From NCBI GenBank assembly GCA_951640165.1, contig OX621265.1, positions 15,451,001-15,515,000 of the forward strand: DNA of 64,000 nucleotides, in the 5' to 3' direction. The notes below the pieces were generated by a model. That model saw nothing but the letters and a program-made list of their open reading frames with translations, did no database searches and was not told the DNA's origin. Shown one piece after another: positions 7,966 through 17,981 of this stretch. The translations under genes and the position numbers were made by a program. Position 1 is the stretch's first letter. Each line of letters opens with the position of its first letter. Origin of the DNA: Pseudoips prasinana. Taxonomy: Eukaryota > Arthropoda > Insecta > Lepidoptera > Nolidae.

Positions 7966-10366
7966 AGTAGGATGAAACCCATTATAAAAGGAGGGGAATA
8001 TTATAAAAATTAAAGGAAAAATAATTTACGGGCGATCTGAGGTGAAGGGGATGGGGGTGAGTTTTTAAGGGTAAACAAAGACCTATCGAAAAAAGTCAAA
8101 TGGCAAAGTTGTAGGTAATAAAAAGATCTAAAACTTTTGTATTTAATTTTTTTCATATAACGTCAAAATTTATGTGAATAATTCAAAAAACCAAGTTTTT
8201 GGTTTTTTATTTTTATCTTTTACAATTTTTTTTCTTTTTTAACGAAATTTGGAGAAAACTTACCTTTTTATGTCCCAAATACGCTGTTATTTATTTGATT
8301 ATAAATATTTATTTTTTCACCTTATATTGAATTAATATCGAAAAAACACCCTAATTTTCAATCGAAAACTCACCCGTCAAGATATCAGTTTTATTCAAAA
8401 AGTTGGTATGTTTTCTGTTCGTTGAAATCTCTACTTTCCGATGGTGTAAATCTTCTCAGAAAATGCAGAAAATCGAAAAAACTCGAATTCGATTTTATTT
8501 AATTATTAAAAAAATTTTTGAGCTATTTATTAAAATTAACACTTAAATTACTCGAAAAACGTTAGATTACATGTTACATTGATAAAAAAAAATTGCAAAT
8601 AAAAATATACTACTACAATTAACAAACAAATAAGTTAATAAAATTAATATTTAATAAGACATCTACAATATTTGGAGAAAGTTGTCGAATCTTCTTTAAA
8701 TTATATGCGTAGATGTCTATTTATAACTATTTTAAGATAAATTATATACCTGAGTGACCTACGAAAAATAGTAGCCTATCAAAAGGTATTTCATGGAGGC
8801 GTGGGGAAGGGGCTAGGCGGGTCATAATACATACATACATACTAATAATAATCTCCTTAATTTTCCACAAAAAAATTAATTAACCCCATGAAAATAAAAA
8901 ATATTTCAAAATACATAAAAAATATATTAAAAATATATTAAATATACATCGTAAATATATTTTTAATAACAAACTTTTGGCCGATTTTCATATATATTTT
9001 ATACATTTCAAATATATTTCAGATATATTCAAAATATATGAAATATACATGAAAATCAGCCAAAATCGTTTTGGCAAACCTCCCACCCACAGAAGGAGCA
9101 GCAGAACAACATTGTTACAGGGCATATTATCAGCTTGAAACTTGGTTGGGTAACGAACTAACAGCAACAGATTGGGGCTGGAAGCAATATCAACGTGGAA
9201 TTATGTCCAAATTTACACAAAAAGAATTAATTCTATACTGGATGTAACAGTTTTAACTGTGGTTGCCGAAAACATGGTTTAAAATGCACAAATTTATGTT
9301 CAAACTGTCATGGTTCTGAAAATTGCTCCAATATTGAAGAAGAAACCTACGAGGAAGTTGAGGATTCAGAAGAAATTGTGGATGAAGAACCAACGCAGTC
9401 TGGAAATAATGTTGGAGGGGAAGAAGGTGATAGTCATGAAGATTTTGAAGATCTACTAGAATCGGAGATGTTTGACGAATCTAACGATGAAGAAATGCCA
9501 AAAAGACAAAAACTAATGGATAAGTGATTAGAATTGAAGATAAGGTAGGTATTTATGAATTATAAGATTAATGTGTTTAAAAATATTGTAATGAATAACG
9601 TAATCAGAATAAAGTATCTACATTTAATTGTACTATTAACATTTATATTTATATATAATGAGATTTTCTATGACATAAATGTAATTAGCATTAAGTAAAT
9701 CAACTTTTTAATTGAAACAAATTGCAGCTATCACATTTTTTTAGATGAAATTATTTATAATAATTTAAAAAAATCGAATTCGAGATTTTTTCGATTTTTT
9801 GCATTTTCTGAGAAGATTTACTATAGTAACATATATATTTTTTTTCACCATCGGAAAGTAGAGATTTCAACGAACAGAAAACATACCAACTTTTTGAAAA
9901 AAACTGATATCTTGACGGGTGAGTTTTCGATTGAAAATTAGGGTGTTTTTTCGATATTAATTCAAAATAAGGTGAAAAAATAAATATTTATAATCAAATA
10001 AATAACAGCGTATTTAGGACATAAAAAGGTAAGTTTTCTCCAAATTTCGTTAAAAAGAAAAAAAATTGTAAAAGATAAAAATAAAAAACCAAAAACTTGT
10101 TTTTTTGAATTTTTCTCATAAATTTTGAGTTTATGTGAAAAAAGTGTAAATACAAAAGTTTTAGATCTTTTTATTACCTACAACTTTGCCATTTGACGTT
10201 TTTCGATAGGACTTTAAGTTTTTCCGGAATTCGAGAAAAACCGTTTTTTACCCTTAAAAACTCACCCCCATCCCCTTCCCGATCTCAGATCGCCCGTAAA
10301 TTATTTTTCCTTTCATTTTTATAATATTCCCCTCCTTTTATAATGGGTTTCATCCTACTATTATTT
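7966..10366. mobile_element. Long-TIR element carrying a CXC-protein fragment
   Basis: Two inverted arms, about 7966-8505 and 9768-10366, are complementary: AATAGTAGGATGAAACCC at the left end and GGGTTTCATCCTACTATT at the right; inner blocks such as CGGGCGATCTGAGG and GGTATGTTTTCTGTTCGTTG are mirrored. The ~1.2-kb centre holds a decayed gene end (9068-9527) with a downstream AATAAA. Superfamily unassigned. The long arms resemble foldback-type architecture. Confidence 0.75.
9068..9527 (+). pseudogene. C-terminus of a repetitive CXC-motif protein family
   Basis: First frame reads NLPPTEGAAEQHCYRAYYQL and ETWLGNELTATDWGWKQYQR; after a frameshift near 9220-9243 the next reads CNSFNCGCRKHGLKCTNLCS, then NCHGSENCSN and a very acidic tail, stop TGA at 9525-9527. 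The cysteine spacing (CxCRKxGLxCxxxCxxCxGxxCxN) resembles a tesmin/TSO1-like CXC zinc-binding motif. From memory, large repeated proteins in arthropods and cnidarians end in 'LPPTxAAAxQHxLRxYYQ…WLGN…WGW' plus this CXC block. I infer it derives from the gene of the element that carries it. Related to 50067-51162. Confidence 0.6.
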
Positions 10367-10509
10367 TTTTTGGTTTTAATAATTATCGACTCTTGTCTAT
10401 AATCCATACCAAATTTTATTAAAATCGCTCCAGACGTTTAGACTTGATGAAGTAACAAATATAAACACTCACACACTCACAAACTTTCGCTTTTATAGTA
10501 TTAGTGTGA

Positions 10510-10631
10510 TAACACCCAGACTCAGGACAAACAGACATGTTCATGCACACAAATATTTGTCCTGGGTGGGAATCGAACCTATAACTTGCCGCGTGAAAGG
10601 CAAGCATTTACCAACCACGCCAACGGGCCCT
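10510..10631 (-). mobile_element. tRNA-derived SINE family B head, copy 1
   Basis: Reverse complement has A box GGCGTGGTTGG and B box-like GGTTCGATTCC, followed by ATTTGTGTGCATGAACATGT and CTGTTTGTCC. The body and tail are missing. It abuts the Helitron 5' end. Confidence 0.75.
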
Positions 10632-10730
10632 TTTCTTTAGGTTAAAAAGGTAAGTCTCTATTGACAATATCATATAATCATACAATCCGTGTAGGTAGGT
10701 ACCTAAATATCTATGTAATTATATATTATA

Positions 10731-11032
10731 CTAGCTGTGCCCGCGACTTCGTCCGCGTGTTAATTAGTTTTTTTAGTAAAATAAAAAACTTTTTCTAAAA
10801 TAAAAGTAGCCTAAGTTACTCCTTATTACATCAGCTACCTGCCAATAAAAGTCCCGTCAAAATCGGTCCAGCTGTTTCAGAGATTAGCCGGAACAAACAG
10901 ACAGACAGACAGACAAAAATTGTAAAAAATGTTATTTTGGTGTATGTACCGTATATATATTCATATTTATGTAGTAAAAACCGGTTATTTGAATATTACA
11001 AACAGACACTCCAATTTTATTTATTTGTATAG
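10731..11032 (-). mobile_element. Lep1-type Helitron, second subtype
   Basis: Reads on the minus strand from CTATACAAATAAATAAAATT to CACGCGGACGAAGTCGCGGG-CACAG-CTAG at 10731-10734. Nearly identical over about 290 bp to 15798-16118. Confidence 0.75.
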
Positions 11033-11105
11033 TTTACTACAAACATTTTCTGACTATGTACAAGCGCTTTTTTAAAACCTTATTTATTTTATTTTTATAG
11101 TGACA
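11033..11105 (-). repeat. Retroelement 3'-end repeat family Y, fragment
   Basis: TACTACAAACATTTTCTGAC and ACAAGCGCTTTTTTAAA match fuller copies at 17.2, 24.4 and 36.6 kb. Confidence 0.6.
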
Positions 11106-11447
11106 ATAATTCGTTTTCTTTGTAATATTTGCCTTGTTATGAATGCCATGCAGCAACCGGTTACATAAATGTTGAAATTTTAAAGCAATGTGTTTTTTAT
11201 ATTAGCGTCGCCTTCATAATCATTGCACATTGGTAAATGTGGAAATGTTTGTCAATATCTGGATAATTCTGTGTGGCTGTCACTATAGAATCTTCCAAGT
11301 TCCGGTCTCAATTAAAGTGGTTGTCATAAAAAAAACAAATTATATAAATACTTACTTACTAAATTAGATTAGATAGATAATAGAGATATTGTTAATACAT
11401 AAAATTGGGCCATAATATCAACTGTGATTAATAATAGTTATTAGTTA

Positions 11448-11617
11448 TCTACTATATAAAAATAAGTCGGGTTTTCCTTCCTGACGCTATAACTCCAGAA
11501 CGCACAAAACCGATTTCCACGGTTTTGCATTCGTTGGAAAGGTCTCGGGCTCCGTGAGGTTTATAGCAAAGAAAATTTATAAAATTTAACGCGGGTAACA
11601 CCGCGGGGCACAGCTAG
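11448..11617 (+). mobile_element. Short Helitron (170 bp)
   Basis: Starts TCTACTATATAAAAATAAGT and ends with hairpin CGCGGGTAACACCGCG, GGGCACAG, CTAG at 11614-11617. The middle ('CCTTCCTGACGCTATAACTC') differs from the other Helitrons here, so this is another subtype using the same 3' end. Confidence 0.75.
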
Positions 11618-11844
11618 TTTTTAGTATATATATTGTTGTTGTTTTCTTGTTTATTGAGACTTTTCTCCCGCAGTCAAACCGACTGATCAGTTTGTGGGGT
11701 ATTTTTCTGTACTTGTGATTTAATATTAAGGAAACAATAAATAAATAAATAAATCCTTTCTCTACTTTATTCCATTCTTCATAAACCTGTTGCTCCCATC
11801 TATCTCCGTGATCGCTTTGAGTATCTAGAGACAAAATTGTCGCA

Positions 11845-12030
11845 CAGCTATTTCTCTTCTTCTAAGGACTCCTTCTCATACTTCCAGCCGCTATGATGGC
11901 TCGTTCGTTTACTGTACGCGCAGTGCGCCTTTGGAACTCTTTACCACATTTCATACGTGATAGCTCGTTATTAAGTATGTTTAAGAACGGAACTAAGAAT
12001 TATTCTTATCTCTTTAATTTATGTATATAA
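11845..12030 (+). pseudogene. LINE C-terminal fragment, same family as 6494-6975
   Basis: One frame gives RSFTVRAVRLWNSLPHFIRD followed by SSLLSMFKNGTKNYSYLF, aligning with the minus-strand fragment at 6.8-6.95 kb. Preceded by an in-frame TPSHTSSRYDGS block in a shifted frame, so at least one frameshift is present. Confidence 0.65.
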
Positions 12031-12036
12031 TAGATA

Positions 12037-12349
12037 CTAGCTATGCCCCGCGGTTTAAACCGCGTTAAACTTTAAAATATCACAGCTCCTCTCCCGTAGG
12101 TGATAGCGTGATAATAAGAAGCCTATATGTTGACCCGACCTCTTAGTAATATTCATGCAAAATTTGAAGTAAATCCATGCAGTACTTTTTGAGTTTAGCC
12201 CGGACATACATACAGACAAACAGACAAAAATTCTAAAAACTATATTTTTGGCTTCGATAGCGATTGTAGATCACGCCCCAAGAATCCTTTTAAAAAAATA
12301 TTTAATGTACAGTTTTGGCTTTCTTACGATATTATTATATGTATATAGA
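12037..12349 (-). mobile_element. Helitron, tandem array unit 1
   Basis: CTAG at 12037-12040, degenerate GC hairpin (CCGCGGTTTAAACCGCG), body with TGTTGACCCGACCTCTTAGT and CCGGACATACATACAGACAA, 5' end TCTATATACATATAATAATA at 12349. Confidence 0.8.
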
Positions 12350-12393
12350 TAAGATACTACTTTTCTTTTGTAAAAACATACTTATATAGATAA

Positions 12394-12730
12394 CTAGCTG
12401 TGCTCCGGGGGTTTTACCCGCGTTAAATTTTATAAATTGTCACAGCTCGTTTCCCCGTAGGTGATAGCGTGATAATAAGAAGCCTATATGTTGACCCGAC
12501 CTCTTAGTAAGATTCATGCAAAATTTGAAGTTAATCCATGCAGTACTTTTTGAGTTTAGTCCGGACATACATACGGACAAACAGACACACAGACAAAAAT
12601 TCTAATAACTATATTTTTGGCTTCGATAGCGATTGTAGATCACGCCCCAAGTATCACGCCCCAAGTATCCTTTAAAAAAAATATTTAATGTACATTTTTG
12701 ACTTTCTTACGATTTTATTATATGTATAGA
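12394..12730 (-). mobile_element. Helitron, tandem array unit 2
   Basis: Same subtype as the neighbours, with CTAG at 12394-12397 and the 5' end at 12730. Contains a small internal duplication of 'ATCACGCCCCAAG'. The 42-bp spacer to unit 1 (ACTTTTCTTTTGTAAAAACA) matches the middle of SINE family B. Confidence 0.8.
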
Positions 12731-12735
12731 TAATA

Positions 12736-13048
12736 CTAGCTGTGTCCCGCGGTTTTACCCGCGTTAAATTTTATAAATTATCACAGCTCCTCCCCCGTAG
12801 GTTATAGCGTGATAATTATGTAGCCTATATGTTGACCCGACCTCTTAGTAAGATTCATGCAAAATTTGAAGTAAATCTATGCAGTACTTTTTTAGTTTAG
12901 CCCGGACATACATACAGCCAAACAGTCAAAAATTCTAAAAACTATATTTTTGGCTTCGATATCGGTTGCAGATCACGCCCCAAGGATCCTTTAAAAAAAT
13001 ATTTAATGTACAGTTTGGACTTTCCTACGATTTTATTATACGTATAGA
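12736..13048 (-). mobile_element. Helitron, tandem array unit 3
   Basis: CTAG at 12736-12739, only 5 bp from unit 2; hairpin CCGCGGTTTTACCCGCG; 5' end TCTATACGTATAATAAAATC at 13048. It is followed by the same SINE-B-like spacer found after unit 1. Confidence 0.8.
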
Positions 13049-13074
13049 TACTACTTTCCTTTTGTAAATACATA

Positions 13075-13076
<2 letters not shown>

Positions 13077-13146
<70 letters not shown>
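13077..13146. repeat. (TA)n microsatellite
   Basis: About 70 bp of uninterrupted TA dinucleotides. Confidence 0.95.
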
Positions 13147-13147
<1 letters not shown>

Positions 13148-13496
13148 CTAGCGGCCCGATGCGTGCTTTGCTACGTATTTTTTTTTTTTTTAAGCCTTAT
13201 TTATTCCTTAATAAAATACATCACAAAAATAATAATAAAATACATACAATTTCATTTAAAATAAAGTTATTTAGTTATACAATTTAATTTGTTTTATTTT
13301 CATTGATAAAAATTTTAATTTGTTAATTTAGTTTACATATAAATTGAAGATACGATTCTTATATATTATTTTATACATTATTATAGATTACTTATATATT
13401 ATTTTTCACATTATCATATTGTATTTAATTATTAATGTATTCTATTATTTATTGATATTTATTTCAAAATTTTTTTCAAAATTATTAAGGACCTCT

Positions 13497-13991
13497 CTAC
13501 TGAGTAAAGGCCTCCTCCATTTTTCTCCACTTGTCTCTGTCTTTTGACTTTTCCGTCCAGTTATTGCCCGTTATCTTTAGAATCTCGTCGAGCCATCTTT
13601 CCATTGGTCTACCCCTACTTCGCTTGCCTAATGGACCATTCCATATGGTAATCTTTTTTGTCCATCGTTCCTCATCCATACGTGCGACAGGGCCAGCCCA
13701 TTTCCATTTAAGTTTTTTGCAATGATGTAAGGCGTCTATAACTTTTGTTGTATTTCGGATATCTCTATTTGTTCTTTTATGTTTTAGTTTTAGGTGTAGA
13801 GTGCTCCGTTCCATGGCTCTTTGAGTTGTTAATATCTTGTTTCTTGTTAATTTGTTGAATATCCATGTTTGCGACGCATAGGAGAGAGATGGTAAAATAC
13901 AAGAGTCTAGGATGTTTTTCTTTAGTCTGATTGGAAGTTTTGACTTGAGGACTTCTTTTAGGCTCCAAAATTTATTCCAGGCTATGTTCAC
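13497..13991 (-). CDS. RTE-type ORF C-terminal region
   Basis: 164 residues continuing the same protein after the frameshift: VNIAWNKFWSLKEVLKS, LPSLSYASQTW, WKWAGPVARMDEERWTKKI, SRGRPMERWLDEILK and a final WRKMEEAFTQ, the classic RTE C-terminal tail. A short 3' UTR and poly(A) follow. No stop codons besides the frameshift, so decay is slight. Confidence 0.85.
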   Translation of the reverse strand: MNIAWNKFWSLKEVLKSKLPIRLKKNILDSCILPSLSYASQTWIFNKLTRNKILTTQRAMERSTLHLKLKHKRTNRDIRNTTKVIDALHHCKKLKWKWAGPVARMDEERWTKKITIWNGPLGKRSRGRPMERWLDEILKITGNNWTEKSKDRDKWRKMEEAFTQ

Positions 13992-13999
13992 TCGTCTAT

Positions 14000-15181
14000 T
14001 TAGTTCATCCGGTGCCTAGATTTTTTGAATGATGTTTGTTTGCCTAGATATACATACTCATGAACATATTCTATTGGAGCATTGTCAACAATTATCGGAA
14101 TAATTTTACTGTTTGTCATAATTTTGGTTTTGCTTGTATTTAATTGTAGGCCAATTTCAAGGCTAACACTGTGTATTTCCCTTATCATAGTCTCTAGTTG
14201 TGATGCAGTTTCCGCAAAGAGAACTATATCATCAGCAAACCTGAGGTTACTCAAATATTTGCCATTTATAAATATACCCTTATTTTTCCATTTCAGACTC
14301 TTCATAATACTTTGGAGCACGGTTATAAAAATTCTGGGCGATATAGGGTCACCTTGTCTGACTCCTCTACGTATATCTATTTCACACCCTGGTTGTTCTA
14401 ATCTAACTCTACTTTTACTTTTCTTATATATATCTTGAATAAGTTCAATAGTTTCTGAGGGTACATCGCATTCTTGTAAAGCTCTCCATATACTATTGTG
14501 TGAGATAGAGTCGAAAGCTTTGGCGTAATCTATAAACGCTAGGTAGAGCGGGCGGTTCATTTCTTCGTACTTCTCTATTATAAGTTCTAGAGAGTGGATG
14601 TGATCTATAGTTGAATAATTTCTTCTGAAACCTGCCTGCTCCACTGGCTGGTTCTTCTCAGTATACGCCGCGAGACGATCTTCTACACAAGAGGCAAATA
14701 GCTTGTAGATGTTAGGTTGTAAACTAATTGGCCTGTAATTACCTATATCAGCCGGGTTTCCCTTCTTATACAGGAGAATTATATCCGATGATGCCCACTC
14801 TACAGGAATAGTTTTATCGTCCAGTATCTTGTTGAATAATTTGGTCAAGAGTGGTACCAGTACATATTCACCTATTTTGATTGCCTCGTTTGGTATGCCA
14901 TCTGGTCCGCTGCTTTTACCGTTCTTCAGTGATTTTATTTTTATAGATATTTCCTGATATGTAAATCTTTGTAGGGTAGTAATATTATCCTTTTTTGGTG
15001 GTGCCTCTTTAAGTGTCTGTGTCTTGAATGAGTACAGTTCTTTATAAAACTCAGTTGCTGTTTTTATTATTTCTGATCTGGAATAGGTCTTTTTACTATT
15101 CATAGATTTCCGCTGTAAACAAGGAATCCATTTCTTAGTCGTTGCTAATTCTCTTTGGCCTTTTTTCATGCTTCCTGACAT
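14000..15181 (-). CDS. RTE-type reverse transcriptase domain
   Basis: 393 residues; open upstream to about 15288 (EEKKEKTYLYKNIYK), so the Met start is arbitrary. Motifs in order: SSGPDGIPNEAIK, NYRPISLQPNIYKLFA, LAFIDYAKAFDSISH with the first catalytic Asp, RRGVRQGDPISPRIF, LRFADDIVLFAE with the FADD catalytic pair, IGLQLNTSKTK, and YVYLGKQTSF at the thumb. This order and wording are those of insect 'endonuclease-reverse transcriptase' of the RTE clade. It ends by frameshift (HRMN-stop) while the next frame continues DELNRRVNIAW, so a single-base indel near 14000-14012 splits the ORF. Confidence 0.85.
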   Translation of the reverse strand: MSGSMKKGQRELATTKKWIPCLQRKSMNSKKTYSRSEIIKTATEFYKELYSFKTQTLKEAPPKKDNITTLQRFTYQEISIKIKSLKNGKSSGPDGIPNEAIKIGEYVLVPLLTKLFNKILDDKTIPVEWASSDIILLYKKGNPADIGNYRPISLQPNIYKLFASCVEDRLAAYTEKNQPVEQAGFRRNYSTIDHIHSLELIIEKYEEMNRPLYLAFIDYAKAFDSISHNSIWRALQECDVPSETIELIQDIYKKSKSRVRLEQPGCEIDIRRGVRQGDPISPRIFITVLQSIMKSLKWKNKGIFINGKYLSNLRFADDIVLFAETASQLETMIREIHSVSLEIGLQLNTSKTKIMTNSKIIPIIVDNAPIEYVHEYVYLGKQTSFKKSRHRMN

Positions 15182-15540
15182 ATTTAAATGTCTCTCAATA
15201 GTTGATATTCTGTAATCTTCATATTCTTTCTTAATGATTTTATAAATGTTTTTGTATAAATAGGTTTTCTCCTTCTTTTCTTCAATTGTTTTGCTTTGCT
15301 ACGTATAAGGCATAGTAATAAAAAAATGAATATTAAGTTAATTTATTCAAACAAAAAAATATTTTACATTGATAATAGATGTTGATTTTACACTTTTTCA
15401 AGACTTTTTAAAATTTTCTCTACGTACAAACCTTCCGTGGACTTCCACGAATAATTCAAGACCAAAATTAGCCAAATCGGTAAAGGCGTTGTTGATTTAT
15501 AATATTACAACGAAAAGTGGCATTGATTTTTATATATATA

Positions 15541-15644
15541 GATTACACCTAGACTCAGGCCAAACAGACATGTTCATATACACAAATTCTGTCATGGGTT
15601 TGAACCGAACCCTCTCGTGAAACCAACCACGCCAACCGGCCCAG
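15541..15644 (-). mobile_element. SINE family B head, decayed, copy 2
   Basis: Reverse complement shows GGTTGGCGTGGTTGG, TGAACATGTCTGTTTGGCC and GAGTCTAGGTGTAA, with deletions around the B box. Confidence 0.6.
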
Positions 15645-15797
15645 GATAATATCCTTAACCAGGTTGAATATTTCATCAGGTCAACCATAAGACGCTCATG
15701 AACTCCTCAATGCGCTACTGTCCAAAATCACCGACTCCCACGATCCTTGTGTAAGCATCACATAATAATTCAGAACCCAATGTTTATTTATTAATCA

Positions 15798-16118
15798 CTA
15801 GCTGTGCCCGCGACTTCGTCCACGTGTTAATTAGTTTATTTTGTTCTTTTTGTTTTTTTAGTAAAATAAAAGACTCTTTCTAAAACAAAAGTAGCCTAAG
15901 TTACTCCTTATTACATCAGCTACCTGCCAATAAAAGTCCCGTTAAAATCGGTCCAGCCGTTTCAGAGATTAGCCGGAACAAACAGACAGACAGACAGACA
16001 AAAATTGTAAAAAATGTTATTTTGGTGTATGTACCGTATATATATTCATATTTATGTAGTAAAACTCGGTTATTTCAATATTACAAACAGACACTCCAAT
16101 TTTATTTATTTGTATAGA
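15798..16118 (-). mobile_element. Lep1-type Helitron, second subtype, copy 2
   Basis: CTAG at 15798-15801, CGCGACTTCGTCCACG hairpin region, 5' end TCTATACAAATAAATAAAAT at 16118. Nearly identical to 10731-11032. Confidence 0.75.
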
Positions 16119-16262
16119 TTTAATTCTAGATTTGAATAGTATCGATATTTGGTATTAATACAAATATCGATACCTCCACATTTCTTGTATTATGAGTGGC
16201 AACACACAGAAACTGTCAGTGGAGGAGAAATATGTTTGTGAGTTGTCAAGAAGTTATAATAA

Positions 16263-16420
16263 GTACATACATACATAGACTCACGCCTGTTTCCCAGAGG
16301 GGTAGGCAGAGACAACGGATTTCCATTTGTCACGATCTTTGCATACTTCTGTTGCCTCGATTACTGACATTATATTCTTCATACATGCTCGCCGGTTTAG
16401 GGTACTTCTGACCTGCCCTT
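16263..16420 (-). mobile_element. LINE family K, copy 2
   Basis: Minus strand encodes [20 protein letters not shown] and [20 protein letters not shown], followed by a (TATG)n tail. Truncated at the 5' side where it joins a SINE-A tail. Confidence 0.75.
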
Positions 16421-16422
16421 AA

Positions 16423-16643
16423 TAATATCTGGGGGACAATATCTGGGGACAATGTTACACAGATCATCCTAGCCCCAAACTAAGCAAAGCTTGTACTATG
16501 GGTACCAGGGGACGATATCCATGACTCGGAAACAAATATTCGTGCTCATCACACAAATATTTGCACTTACCGGGATTCGAACCCAGGACCACCAGCTTTG
16601 TAGGCAGGAGCACTACCAACTAGGCTACGGTGACCGTCCGAAT
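16423..16643 (-). mobile_element. tRNA-derived SINE family A, copy 1
   Basis: Minus strand: A box TAGCCTAGTTGG, B box GGTTCGAATCC, AAATATTTGTGTGATGAGCA, and the 3' domain TACAAGCTTTGCTTAGTTTG. Lacks the middle 'ATTTAAGTATTTATCTATC' segment. Confidence 0.85.
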
Positions 16644-16802
16644 TATTCGTGTAATCTAATTGTTTTACTGAGTTTAAGACCTTGATCTAACACTTGCAAG
16701 ATTGTCAGTTCACCTTGTGAGGAGCCTCCTCTGCATCTTCCGGTTCCTATTTGCCAATAAAGGATCTGTCTGCGCCGGCGGCTTTAAGAGCTATATGCCG
16801 CC

Positions 16803-16885
16803 CACTACTGCATGTGTGGCGCAGCGGTTAAAACCTCGCTACTTCATGTTCCGCATTCGAATCCAGGATATCTACGGTTTAAGAC
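16803..16885 (+). mobile_element. SINE family C head, decayed, copy 1
   Basis: GTGTGGCGCAGCGGTTAAAA and CATTCGAATCCAGG match the head of the copy at 23.15 kb. Confidence 0.6.
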
Positions 16886-17147
16886 ATTTATTTCTCGAAA
16901 AAGAATACAATTCACTTATTATTGAGAAATACAAGTAATAAGGAACGGAAACAAAAACTATAACAATATAAAATTAAATGTATTGTGTTAGTAATTGCAT
17001 AAATTAGGTGGTTAGTAAAGATAACTTATATTATAACTTATATACTTAGATAAGGGTAGTTTAATTTCCATTTCGACTAGCCAAGTGTGATTTCTCGAAG
17101 TACCCATCCTTCCGTTTGTTACGCTATACCGTGGAATATCAATTTTT

Positions 17148-17222
17148 TTAAAGACAACACCCGCCCTAGGGAATCTAATCCCTGTGTCGCGGGGTACTTT
17201 ACAAACAGAAAATTAACGGACT
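17148..17222 (-). mobile_element. SINE family C 3' part, copy 2
   Basis: Reverse complement of the 'TACCCCGCGACACAGGGATT' and 'GGCGGGTGTTGTCTTTAAA' tail seen after the copy at 23.15 kb. Confidence 0.6.
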
Positions 17223-17566
17223 AAAATAAATAAAATAAAAAAGGTTTTTATTCACGTAGACTTTAAAAAAGCGCTTGTAAATAGTCACAGATTTGTAGTA
17301 AAGTAATGTATAATTATTTCTAGGTACAGACGCCAGCACATCAAGTTACTCCAATCTGTCAAATTTCCCCAATAGAAAGTGAACCTTATACTTTTGTGAT
17401 AAAGTTGGAAATCTATTAAAGAAATTTGACAGATTGGGGTAGCTGGATGTGCTGGCGTCTGTACATATAGATAGTTAGGTACACGGATTGTAGGAAATAA
17501 TGTACAATAAGATTTATTTTATAATAGTAACGATATTTAGCTAACTTAAATTAAGTTATTGTCAAG
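17223..17566 (+). repeat. Retroelement 3'-end repeat family Y, with nested MITE
   Basis: GGTTTTTATTCACGTAGACT and AAAAAGCGCTTGTAAATAGT match copies at 24378-24679 (inverted) and 36578-36905. Interrupted by MITE alpha at 17337-17461. Confidence 0.65.
17337..17461. mobile_element. MITE alpha, copy 2, TA target duplication
   Basis: CAGACGCCAGCACATCAAG … inverted … GCTGGCGTCTG, flanked by TA on both sides (17335-17336, 17462-17463). Confidence 0.85.
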
Positions 17567-17567
17567 G

Positions 17568-17742
17568 ATCATCATGTTCTCATTCTAGTTGTATTTTGAG
17601 TCAATAATTTACAACAGATTACACATTAAGTAGTAAAAATATAGCAAAAATATAAAATTTCGATATTTAAATTTTACTACATATTGTGGTATCTGTTGTA
17701 AATTATTGACTCAAAATACAACTAGAACAAGAACATGATGAT
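17568..17742. mobile_element. Palindromic MITE gamma
   Basis: ATCATCATGTTCT…GTTGTATTTTGAGTCAATAA at the left is mirrored at the right (TTATTGACTCAAAATACAAC … AGAACATGATGAT). Arms are about 60 bp, the whole 175 bp. Followed by a G-run. Confidence 0.8.
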
Positions 17743-17842
17743 GCGGGGGGGGGGGGCGGGGAGGTTGTCTTTAAAAAGCAACAATTAAGTACCACTTCAA
17801 TTGCAATTCGTGTTTTGCGGCGCTTTATAAAGCATAAAACCC

Positions 17843-17981
17843 CCTCACTCCCAGACTTCGGGTTGATGCTAAGACTTTTTTCTTTTTACAGAAAAGTCCC
17901 AAAATCACTTTTGGCCCGAACTGGGATTGAACCCAGGACCTCGTTCTCTGAATGCGCTACCGCTAGACCAACGAGGCAGAT
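17843..17981 (-). mobile_element. SINE family D head, copy 2
   Basis: Minus strand: CTCGTTGGTCTAGCGGTAGC (A box), GGTTCAATCCC (B box), GGGCCAAAAGTGATTTTGGG. Confidence 0.75.

Larger units (their letters stand above)
7834..10509 (-). mobile_element. Lep1-type Helitron interrupted by a 2.4-kb TIR element
   Basis: Minus-oriented: 3' end at 7834 (CTAA, then the CCGCGG hairpin), 5' end TCACACTAATACTATAAAAG at 10509. Its two halves (7834 to about 7960, and about 10385-10509) would together give an ordinary short Helitron. The element at 7966-10366 separates them. Confidence 0.7.
13179..15291 (-). mobile_element. RTE-clade LINE, 5'-truncated, with 15-bp target duplication
   Basis: Flanked by TGCTTTGCTACGTAT at 13164-13178 and again at 15292-15306. 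On the minus strand the 3' end is a poly(A) tract (plus-strand T run 13178-13191). The body holds RT and C-terminal regions (next entries). The AP-endonuclease domain is missing, as expected for a 5'-truncated insertion. The intact duplication suggests a relatively recent insertion. Confidence 0.85.

Noticed and set aside
12037..13048. CRISPR-like array from the regularly spaced repeats
   Set aside because: Units are >300 bp with Helitron termini and spacers of unequal length; nothing prokaryotic is present.
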